In this document: positions 1 to 6,096 of the stretch, one piece after another | How positions within the stretch are numbered: the first letter of the stretch is position 1 | Layout: each line of letters begins with the position of its first letter | DNA from: Gammaproteobacteria bacterium | GTDB lineage: Bacteria; Pseudomonadota; Gammaproteobacteria; Thiohalospirales; Thiohalospiraceae | Assembly (NCBI GenBank): GCA_014762485.1 | Contig: JABURU010000173.1 | Location: 1-6,163, forward strand | Direction of reading: 5' to 3' | Length of the DNA stretch: 6,163 nucleotides | Translations under genes and position numbers: made by a program | The notes under the pieces: generated by a model | What the model saw: the letters and a program-made list of their open reading frames with translations, nothing else | Database searches by the model: none | Told to the model about the DNA's origin: nothing

Positions 1-26
1 TAAAATTTTTTATTTAAAACTCCGTG

Positions 27-73
27 TATTATTTAATTGTTTAAAGCGCCTGTTATTATTTAATTGTTGAAAG
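27..73. repeat. pair of 20-base direct repeats, 27-bp period
   Basis: Two copies of an AT-rich 20-mer lie at 27-46 and 54-73 and differ at one base only (T at 42, G at 69). They are separated by a 7-base spacer, so their starts are 27 bp apart. Bases 1-20 resemble the same unit at about 12 of 20 positions, which in such AT-rich DNA may be chance. The copies sit about 120 bp upstream of the broken RAYT gene. They could be an operator pair, the remains of a small tandem array, or part of the regulatory region of a gene to the left of the window. No function can be assigned from sequence alone. Confidence 0.6.
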
Positions 74-174
74 GATTAGCCTATTATAAGGCTTTATATG
101 TTACAATAAAAAATCGGGTCAGAGAGAAACTGTTTCTAATATAAAAAACACCTAATATACCTATCTAAATACAG

Positions 175-195
175 CAGTCACATGGAGGTGACCTG
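175..195 (+). promoter_or_regulatory. RBS of the RAYT gene inside a possible hairpin
   Basis: A strong Shine-Dalgarno, GGAGGTG at 184-190, sits 4 bases before the GTG at 195 and decides that start. CAGTCAC at 175-181 can pair with GTGA (188-191) plus CTG (193-195), leaving one bulged C. Part of the ribosome binding site would then lie in the 6-base loop and the first base of the start codon in the stem. The RBS is clear. The hairpin is short and may be chance. Confidence 0.5.
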
Positions 196-630
196 TGCCT
201 AGAAAACCACGCTTTAACCTCGTGGGTGTTCCTCAGCATGTCATTCAACGTGGAAATAACCGCGAGCCCTGCTTCTATGCCGAAGAAGATTATCGCCGAT
301 ACCTGGATGATCTTATTGAGTCCACCAAGAAATACGATTGTCGTATACATGCCTACGTTTTAATGACGAACCATGTTCACATGTTAATCACACCAATGGT
401 GGAGCATGGTGTATCAAACCTGATGCAGGCATTATGTCTACTATATCAATAAGACCTACAAACGTACCGGAACCCTATGGGAAAGGCGGTTCAAGGCCAA
501 TTTAATAGATAGTGAGGAATATTTATTAACCTGTATGCGGTATATAGAAATGAATCCGGTTCGTGCGAATATGGTTAATCATCCAGGAGTGTATAAGTGG
601 TCGAGTTATGAGATATTTGGGGGCAGATGA
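195..630 (+). pseudogene. REP-associated tyrosine transposase (Y1/IS200-like), frameshifted
   Basis: RAYTs are single-strand HUH nucleases related to IS200/IS605 TnpA that act on REP palindromes. Translation from GTG 195 gives the family N-terminus (GVPQHVIQRGNNR at residues 11-23) and the metal-binding HUH motif in TNHVHMLITP (His60 and His62). The frame ends at 450-452 just after LMQAL. The rest of the domain continues in another frame from about 430 to a TGA at 628-630: RHYVYYINKTYKRTGTLWE, then EEYLLTCMRYIEMNPVRA with the probable catalytic Tyr in RYIEMNP, then WSSY. Eleven missing bases between 7-bp repeats (GGCATTA, now one copy at 428-434) would rejoin the frames. The restored protein would have about 148 residues and still lack the tail of roughly 70-80 residues seen in many relatives, so the 3' end may also be lost. 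Programmed frameshifting is unlikely because no slippery heptamer is seen and the family does not use it. Confidence 0.9.
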
Positions 631-636
631 AAAACT

Positions 637-690
637 CTAGGTCGACGGGTAACGACATTACGGAGAGGGCCTAAGTCGACAAGCGGGTAG
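637..690. repeat. two related CTARGTCGAC...GGGTA units after the RAYT gene
   Basis: CTAGGTCGAC followed directly by GGGTA lies at 637-651. CTAAGTCGAC, four extra bases, then GGGTA lie at 671-689. GTCGAC is self-complementary, so the two boxes (641-646 and 675-680) could also pair across a 28-base loop. RAYT genes are commonly flanked by REP-type palindromes, so this may be degraded REP material, but there is no convincing long REP palindrome here. It also lies in the 70-bp convergent gap between the RAYT gene and the DUF465 gene. Confidence 0.35.
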
Positions 691-700
691 TTTTTTATCT

Positions 701-916
701 TCAGGCATTTAGGTCCGGTATTAACTGACTCTCCAGTCTCGAGATCGTATCTTTTAACATTAACTTGCGTTTTTTTAATCGTACCAGTTGCAACTGGTCC
801 GTCGCAGGGTCTTGTTGCAAACGCTGAATGATATCATCCATGTCACGATGTTCGATGCGTAGATGATGTAGCTTATCCTGTAGCTCTTCAATCTCTTTGT
901 CGTTCATCTGTTTCAT
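701..916 (-). CDS. DUF465 (YdcH-type) small coiled-coil protein
   Basis: This is a 71-residue, strongly helical, highly charged protein. It matches the DUF465 pattern: an LxxEHRDMDDIIQRL segment (about residues 18-33), a short acidic and Pro-containing turn (QDPATDQ, 35-41), then the hallmark RLKKRKLMLKDTI run (46-58) and a LIPDLNA end. Members are small cytoplasmic proteins predicted to form a helical hairpin or coiled coil, and their biochemical role is not established. The length is normal. The start may be ATG 916 or ATG 907 (residue 4, MNDKE); neither has a good Shine-Dalgarno. The gene is divergent from the receiver-like gene, with about 65 bp between starts, so the two may share a regulatory region. 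It converges on the dead RAYT gene. Family assignment is confident; function is not. Confidence 0.9.
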   Translation of the reverse strand: MKQMNDKEIEELQDKLHHLRIEHRDMDDIIQRLQQDPATDQLQLVRLKKRKLMLKDTISRLESQLIPDLNA

Positions 917-981
917 AGGGAATATATGCCGCCGGAGTAAAAACGGTATGATAGCAGAATATATTAATCGTGAGAGCCATT

Positions 982-1353
982 ATGGCGGATAAAAGTCTAC
1001 TGGTAATTATTGAACTTGGAGGATATCCCAATTTCTCACCACTGTATGAACGGTATGGATTTGCGGTAGAGCAGGTAACCTCTATGCGCAAGGCCCTGTC
1101 ATTATTAAAGAAAAATAACTACCATGCCGTGGTGTGTGAATTTAATTTTCAATCCGACTTTCGAGATCGCACCAGCAGCCTGGAGTCGATGATGGCCGTA
1201 CTGCAATGCAAGCCAGATACCCGTATTGTGGTGTTTTACGAAAAGGAGTATGAACACCAGTACGAGAAGGTTCGCAGTCGGTTTCCTATCCATGCCTCTT
1301 TGGCTTTTCCTATAGATGAGAATGAACTGGAAGAAAATATCGCCTCAATTTGA
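982..1353 (+). CDS. degenerate response-regulator receiver-like protein
   Basis: This stand-alone protein of 123 residues is about the size of one CheY-like domain. Hydrophobic strands and amphipathic helices alternate in receiver order: strands at about 6-10 (LLVII), 27-31, 49-53 (AVVCE), 81-86 (RIVVFY) and 105-109, the last followed by Pro110. The residues for phosphotransfer are changed. The acidic pair after strand 1 is Glu11-Leu12, the phosphoacceptor after strand 3 is Glu53 instead of Asp, strand 4 ends in Tyr86 rather than Thr/Ser, and the Lys before the cis-Pro is Phe109. It is therefore probably a pseudo-receiver that binds a partner without being phosphorylated. No signal peptide, membrane segment or output domain is present. 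ATG 982 is preferred because GAGAG at 972-976 is suitably spaced; GTG 970 would add four residues. The receiver assignment rests on pattern only and could be wrong. Confidence 0.7.
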   Translation: MADKSLLVIIELGGYPNFSPLYERYGFAVEQVTSMRKALSLLKKNNYHAVVCEFNFQSDFRDRTSSLESMMAVLQCKPDTRIVVFYEKEYEHQYEKVRSRFPIHASLAFPIDENELEENIASI

Positions 1354-1481
1354 TGGTGAATTTTTGTACAACTAGCGATTTGGTAGATTTCGGCAGAATA
1401 AGTCAGTGAACGCTATGCTACGGTAAACATTCATTTTTTACTCACCATAAGTATTGGTTTTGAGTCCACATAAAAAATCTA

Positions 1482-1511
1482 TTGGTGAAACCGGGCTTTC
1501 TTGCCTATAAA
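1482..1511 (+). promoter_or_regulatory. possible sigma-70 promoter for the 90-residue ORF
   Basis: TTGGTG at 1482-1487 and TATAAA at 1506-1511 are separated by 18 bases and lie 65 bp upstream of the ATG at 1576. The -10 box matches the consensus at five of six positions and the -35 box is weak. A second possible -10, TATAGT at 1545-1550, has only an AT-rich -35 region. The rest of the 1354-1575 gap shows no gene. It does contain a bulged inverted repeat (ACTCACCA at 1440-1447 with TGGT at 1455-1458 and GAGT at 1462-1465) that has no U-tract. Confidence 0.3.
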
Positions 1512-1575
1512 GGTTCATTCTTTAAATAAAACGAACTACACACTTATAGTGAGTTCAATATGGAGGCTTTATCTA

Positions 1576-1848
1576 ATGGATAGCCATACAATTAATGTTG
1601 ATATAATTCGAAATGCCATATTGGATTCTAAACACCAGGGTAAAACTACCATTACAACTCATGAAGTGATTCAAAAATATCACCATGACTATGGTAACGA
1701 GTTATTGGCCATCTCCACCGGCTCGTTTAATTCTATATTTGGCAAGTTGTTAAGAGAAAAGGAACAGGATCTGGGTATCCGTTATGTACGTGAAGTGATG
1801 CTGGATGATACTAATAAAAAGCCCAGTACCGAGTGGGTCATCTTATAG
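1576..1848 (+). CDS. hypothetical protein, 90 residues, unrecognised
   Basis: The start chosen is ATG 1576, preceded by GGAGG at 1562-1566 with 9 bases between. A TTG at 1501 in the same frame would add 25 residues of poor quality and has no ribosome site. The protein begins MDSHTINVDIIRNAIL, is soluble-looking and has no signal peptide, membrane segment or Cys pair. A Thr-rich turn (GKTTITTHEV, about 23-32) is followed by a helix, a GSFNSIFGKLLREK segment (about 50-63), then LGIRYVREVML and a short STEWVIL C-terminus. This helix-helix-strand order could suit a small winged-helix-like fold, but no known motif is recognised and no function is proposed. The gene converges on hrpA with one base between the stop codons, so the two transcripts must overlap unless one is processed or terminated inside the other gene. 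Confidence 0.7.
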   Translation: MDSHTINVDIIRNAILDSKHQGKTTITTHEVIQKYHHDYGNELLAISTGSFNSIFGKLLREKEQDLGIRYVREVMLDDTNKKPSTEWVIL

Positions 1849-1849
1849 T

Positions 1850-2245
1850 TTAGCTTAATACTTGTTTTAGCTTGTTAAGTCTCTTCTCTGAAACCTGGGT
1901 AGCCGTTTTTAATTCTTGTGCAAACAGAGAAACACGGTACTCTTCAATTAACCAGCGATATTCATTTAATGCTTCCTGCTCATGGTGGCCGTGTTCATAA
2001 CACCGTAAGTAATGGTCAAAGTGATTCCTGACCTGCTGCATCTTTTGTTTATCTTTATCGACATTACCCTGAATACGCTCAAGACGTTTTTCGATGGCCT
2101 TCATATAACGTGGGTATTGTTGCAACCAGTGATACTCGGCATCAGACATAAAGCCCGGGTAGATAAGGTTTGCCAATTGCTCCTGTATATCTTCCACCGC
2201 CGTTTCCAGCGCGGGTGAATGGGTTTCATCCAGGATGAGGTTCAA
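1850..2245 (-). pseudogene. hrpA: 3' end of hrpA (C-terminal part of DUF3418), cut off by an in-frame stop
   Basis: These 131 codons directly follow the TAA at 2246-2248 in exactly the same frame as the main helicase ORF. They encode the normal end of HrpA: LIYPGF (residues 27-32 of this piece), YPRYMKAIEKRLE (44-56), and EEYRVSLFAQELKT near the end (101-114). No further stop or frameshift is present. The first codon after the TAA is TTG, which could allow reinitiation by ribosomes finishing the upstream ORF, but there is no Shine-Dalgarno. The stop is followed by T, a context that normally favours efficient termination, so readthrough is not the simplest idea. The piece has no independent function known to me. 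Its coding quality suggests that the stop is recent, recoded, or a sequence error. Confidence 0.85.
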
Positions 2246-5200
2246 TTAATAATACCGGCTCAGTGCATCGCTAATGTAAGTGGCAAACTGGTTGGCCGCC
2301 GATAATATGCTTTCCCGGACATATTGTAGTTGTTGATTAAACTGCTCTGCGTTTCTGATGTGCTCACCTTTCTCAAGACAGACATAGTTTAGTAGTACAT
2401 CGACAAACTCAGATTTAAGGTTGTCACAACTATCTACCTCTACGTAGTGCATGCAGTCCTGATTGGTTAACGGTGACTTCTTGCCCAGGTATTTTACCTT
2501 GTCATGTAGAGCCAGGCGCATTAACTGTATTAAACCAGCACGATGAGTCTGTTGCGCAGCCTCTTTTGTGTCGAGCACCTGGATTGAAACACTATCTTCC
2601 TGTTCAACCAGCGCCGGGTAGGCAGTAATATTTTGACCATGCAGCTCGATCTCGATGCTTTCTGGTAGCTCACCGAAATCCCACTGGGTAATGCCTTCGC
2701 GTTCCAGCTGCGAGGACGGCAGGGCAATACTAAAGCTGTCACTGGCATGCTCACTAAATTGTGCCTTTAAAGCAGACAGGTCGCGCGATTGCTGAATTAG
2801 CTTATTTTTATCATCCACGACACGTATGTTCATTTGCAAATGCGCAGGCAGTTTTTCATTGCTTAATAGCTCGGTATTAAATGGTCTACCCTGCATGCGC
2901 TGCAGTTGCCTGGCCAGGCTCTCGACCAGATCACCCTGACGATATTCCATCGCATCGAGTGCCGCCTGAGCAAAGTCGGGTACCGGTACAAAGTTCTTAC
3001 GCTCATTTTTCGGCAGGCCTTTAATAAGTTGTACCACCTTATCTTCAATCAGCCCGGGTACCAGCCAGTCCAATGGCTCCTGTGGTAACTGGTTCAGCAG
3101 AGTTACCGGTATACTGATACTGACACCATCATCTTCATGCCCAGGTTCAAACTGATAGCTTAATGGTAACTCAAGGGCACCAATGTGCAGGTGATCTGGA
3201 AAACGGTTCTCGGTGATCTCACTGGCGCCATGACGCATCAGGTAATCGCGATCAAGGAACAGCAGTCTGGCATCCTTGGCCTCGGCCTGTTTGCGCCATT
3301 GTTCAAATCTGGCGCCGCTGTATATCTCGTCGGGAATAAGCTCATCATAGAACTGGTACAGCACCATATCGTCGACCAGGATATCCTGGCGCCGTGATTT
3401 TTGCTCCAGTTCTATGATCTCATCCACCTGCTTCTGGTTATGTGTAAAGAAAGGCGCGCGGCTATTGTATTCACCATTCACCAGGGCGCTGCGAATGAAT
3501 ATCTCGCGTGAGCTTTTTTTATCAATCGGGCCGAAGTTCACCCGGCGCTTGGCGGTAATCACGATGCCATACAGGGTGGTCTGTTCGTAGGCGGCCACTT
3601 GTGCCGGCTTCTTTTCCCAGTGCGGATCAAAGTAGTTATGCTTGAGTAAATGTGGTGCCAGCTCTTCTACCCATTGTGGTTTTACCTTGGCGACCATGCG
3701 ACCATAGTTTCGCGTGGTTTCGGTGAGTTCGGCTGCCATGATCCACTTGGGGCGCTTCTTGAACTGGCTGGAGCCAGGGAAAATGCTTAGCTTGATCCCA
3801 CGGGCACCACTGTATTCAAAATCATCACTCCTAAAACCAATATGACCCAGCAGGCCGATCATTAATGACATATGTATCGAGTCATAATCGGCTTCCTGTT
3901 CATTAATACGCATCTTGCTTTCTTTCGTTTGCGCTAATAACTGGCTATGGATGTCGCGCCATTCACGCATACGCATCCAGGCGAGGAAGTTCTTACTACA
4001 CCATTTACGCAATTTGCTATTGGTCAGGTGGTGACGCTGCTCTTCAAATTCGTTCCACAGGTTGAGCAGGGCGATAAAGTCAGAATCATCATCCCAGAAC
4101 TGCTGATGTGCCTCATCCGCTTTTTGTGCCTGATCCATTGGCCGCTCGCGTGGATCCTGTATCGACAGCGCAGAGATGATGATCAACACCTCGTTAAGAC
4201 AGCCGCGCTGGTTGGCCTCAAAGATCATGCGTGACAGGCGTGGATCAATTGGCATGCGCACCAGGTCGCGGCCGAGCCGGGTGATCTCTTGTTTTTTATT
4301 AACGGCTCCCAATTCAAACAGCAGCTTGTAACCATCACTGATCAAACGGCTATCGGGTGGCTCGACAAACGGGAAGGCGGTGATGTCGCCCAGGCCGAGG
4401 TTTTCCATCTGCAAAATAACCGAAGCCAGGTTGGTACGCAGGATCTCCGGCTCGGTAAACTCGCGACGATTGATATAGTCATCTTCAGAGTAGAGGCGGA
4501 TACAGACACCGGCACTGACACGGCCACAACGACCGGCGCGCTGGTTGGCGCTGGCTTGAGAGATCTTCTCTATCGGCAGACGCTGTACCTTGCTACGAAA
4601 CGAATAGCGGCTCATGCGCGCGTAACCGGTATCAATGACGTATTTAATACCTGGCACAGTGAGAGAGGTTTCCGCTACGTTGGTCGACAAGACTATGCGT
4701 TGCTGGCCATGTGGCTGAAAGATTTGATTCTGTTCCTGTGCCGAGAGGCGTGAAAACAATGGTAAAACTTCGGTACCAGGTGGGTGGTGTTTGCGTAGTG
4801 CTTCGGCGGTTTCGCGAATCTCTCGTTCACCGGAGAGAAAGACCAGTATATCGCCACGGTCGATGCGCGATACCTCGTCCACCGCATCCAGTATGCCTTG
4901 CACCATATCGCCGTCCTGTTCTTCCAGTGGTCGGTAGCGTACCTCCACCGGGTAGGTGCGGCCACTGACCTCAATGATGGGGGCGTTATTAAAGTGCTCG
5001 GCAAAGCGTTCGGTATCGATGGTGGCCGAGGTAATGATCAACTTAAGATCCGGACGCCTGGGTAACAGTTGCCTCAGGTAGCCCAACAGGAAATCGATGT
5101 TCAGGCTGCGTTCGTGTGCCTCATCGATAATGATGGTGTCGTATTGATTGAGATAACGGTCCTTCTGGATCTCCGCCAGCAGAATGCCATCGGTCATCAA

Positions 5201-5716
5201 TTTGAGATAGGTATTTTCGCCCACATGATCGGAAAAGCGCACTTTAAAGCCCACATGCTCACCCATACGGCTCTTTAGCTCTTCTGCCACACGGTTGGCA
5301 ACACTGCGCGCGGCAATGCGTCGAGGTTGGGTATGGCCTATCAGCCCACTGACGCCGCGACCCAATTCCAGGCAAATCTTGGGGATCTGGGTGGTCTTAC
5401 CCGAGCCAGTCTCACCGGCGATGACTACCACCTGGTGTTTTGCTATTGCCTGTTTGATCTCATCTCGTCGACTGGAGACCGGTAGCTCCAGCTCATATTC
5501 CGGTATGGGGAGATTGGCAAGGCGACGCTCTCGTCTTGCGATGGAGTGTTGAACCTGTTGATTCAGTTTTTCCAGTTCGGATTGCTTCTGCTCAGGTTTC
5601 TTTATCTGCTTGAGTTTTTGAATACGACGGCGCAGGCGGTGCTGGTCGGCACGCATGCAATGGACAAGCTGCGCAAGTAACAATTTAGGCTGAAGCGGAT
5701 TCTGGATTTGGGGCAC
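2246..5716 (-). CDS. hrpA: ATP-dependent RNA helicase HrpA (DEAH box), truncated by in-frame TAA
   Basis: The product is an SF2 DEAH/RHA 3'-5' RNA helicase of the cytoplasm. In E. coli HrpA is linked to fimbrial mRNA processing and rescue of stalled ribosomes. The order of motifs is complete: Walker A GETGSGKT (101-108), PRR (131-133), DEAH (198-201), SAT (230-232), LVFLSG (291-296), STNVAETSLTV (344-354) and QRAGRCGR (392-399). A ratchet/HA2 helical region follows (about 430-560), then an OB-fold region (about 615-700, with FPGSSQFKKRPKW) and DUF3418 from about 705. The N-terminal MRADQHRLRRR (21-31) is typical of the family. The ORF has 1156 residues; with the in-frame remainder it would be about 1288, close to the roughly 1300 of E. 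coli HrpA. The start used is GTG 5716, with an in-frame TAA three codons upstream and no clear Shine-Dalgarno; ATG at residue 21 is an alternative. The motor is intact, so partial activity is possible. Confidence 0.95.
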   Translation of the reverse strand: MPQIQNPLQPKLLLAQLVHCMRADQHRLRRRIQKLKQIKKPEQKQSELEKLNQQVQHSIARRERRLANLPIPEYELELPVSSRRDEIKQAIAKHQVVVIAGETGSGKTTQIPKICLELGRGVSGLIGHTQPRRIAARSVANRVAEELKSRMGEHVGFKVRFSDHVGENTYLKLMTDGILLAEIQKDRYLNQYDTIIIDEAHERSLNIDFLLGYLRQLLPRRPDLKLIITSATIDTERFAEHFNNAPIIEVSGRTYPVEVRYRPLEEQDGDMVQGILDAVDEVSRIDRGDILVFLSGEREIRETAEALRKHHPPGTEVLPLFSRLSAQEQNQIFQPHGQQRIVLSTNVAETSLTVPGIKYVIDTGYARMSRYSFRSKVQRLPIEKISQASANQRAGRCGRVSAGVCIRLYSEDDYINRREFTEPEILRTNLASVILQMENLGLGDITAFPFVEPPDSRLISDGYKLLFELGAVNKKQEITRLGRDLVRMPIDPRLSRMIFEANQRGCLNEVLIIISALSIQDPRERPMDQAQKADEAHQQFWDDDSDFIALLNLWNEFEEQRHHLTNSKLRKWCSKNFLAWMRMREWRDIHSQLLAQTKESKMRINEQEADYDSIHMSLMIGLLGHIGFRSDDFEYSGARGIKLSIFPGSSQFKKRPKWIMAAELTETTRNYGRMVAKVKPQWVEELAPHLLKHNYFDPHWEKKPAQVAAYEQTTLYGIVITAKRRVNFGPIDKKSSREIFIRSALVNGEYNSRAPFFTHNQKQVDEIIELEQKSRRQDILVDDMVLYQFYDELIPDEIYSGARFEQWRKQAEAKDARLLFLDRDYLMRHGASEITENRFPDHLHIGALELPLSYQFEPGHEDDGVSISIPVTLLNQLPQEPLDWLVPGLIEDKVVQLIKGLPKNERKNFVPVPDFAQAALDAMEYRQGDLVESLARQLQRMQGRPFNTELLSNEKLPAHLQMNIRVVDDKNKLIQQSRDLSALKAQFSEHASDSFSIALPSSQLEREGITQWDFGELPESIEIELHGQNITAYPALVEQEDSVSIQVLDTKEAAQQTHRAGLIQLMRLALHDKVKYLGKKSPLTNQDCMHYVEVDSCDNLKSEFVDVLLNYVCLEKGEHIRNAEQFNQQLQYVRESILSAANQFATYISDALSRYY

Positions 5717-5892
5717 GAGCGTTTAGAAAGTTGCTTAATAATTTGGACGCCAATTTAGCATATTTAGTGGATATCAGCGAGTAAGTACTAATTTTCCGAA
5801 ATTCAGAAAGTTGTGACAAGGTTTTTCTATAGGTTAGTGGTGCTTGTGGGCTAATGTTGCCAGGTGGCGACATTGAAATAGGGTACATCAGT

Positions 5893-5898
5893 TATAAT
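5893..5898 (+). promoter_or_regulatory. perfect TATAAT box without a clear -35
   Basis: TATAAT at 5893-5898 matches the sigma-70 -10 consensus exactly. At 16-18 bases upstream the candidate -35 hexamers (CATTGA, ACATTG, GACATT) are poor. It lies 27 bp upstream of ATG 5926 of the doubtful plus-strand ORF. A chance match in AT-rich DNA is possible. Confidence 0.25.
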
Positions 5899-6071
5899 CT
5901 AATTAATAAGATACGGATCAATGAAATGACGGCTCGAGCTGATATTTTTTGTATGCAGAACATCATTGATAAGCACTACAGAATACGGATTAACCACTCC
6001 GGTCTGTTGGTTGAATACAGGGTAAGGGTAGGATATTACCTGGACATCAATATGAGAGTGGCATAAAAATT

Positions 6072-6096
6072 TACGCTAGTTTAGTCTTGTAGCGTA
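6072..6096. terminator. 7-bp perfect inverted repeat, possible weak terminator or operator
   Basis: TACGCTA at 6072-6078 pairs perfectly with TAGCGTA at 6090-6096 across an 11-base loop. Read on the minus strand, the stem is followed two bases later by a run of five T, which could make a weak intrinsic terminator for a gene lying to the right. Read on the plus strand it comes 5 bases after the TAA of the doubtful ORF but has no U-tract. The stem is short, so a protein-binding dyad is also possible. Confidence 0.35.

Noticed and set aside
113..124. ATCGGGTCAGAG upstream of the RAYT gene as one end of the element
   Set aside because: It resembles sequence seen beside related transposases, but no convincing partner was found downstream (only CTCT at 635-638), so the element ends cannot be set.
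888..1091. 67-codon minus-strand ORF overlapping the DUF465 and receiver-like genes
   Set aside because: It covers the divergent promoter region and the antisense strand of a better supported gene.
1440..1465. Bulged hairpin between the receiver-like gene and the 90-residue ORF as a terminator
   Set aside because: The stem has a 3-base bulge and no U-run follows on either strand.
3947..4234. 95-codon plus-strand ORF inside hrpA
   Set aside because: Antisense to the HA2 region of hrpA with no ribosome site or recognisable motif.
4289..4753. 154-codon plus-strand ORF inside hrpA
   Set aside because: It is antisense to the conserved helicase motif VI region and its translation is low-complexity and family-free; a shadow of hrpA.
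5685..5888. 67-codon minus-strand ORF across the hrpA start
   Set aside because: Overlaps the first codons of hrpA in another frame, with no family resemblance and no ribosome site; not a leader peptide I can support.
5854..6066. 70-residue plus-strand protein
   Set aside because: Not called as a CDS: no Shine-Dalgarno, no motif, and the opposite strand is open over much of the same stretch.
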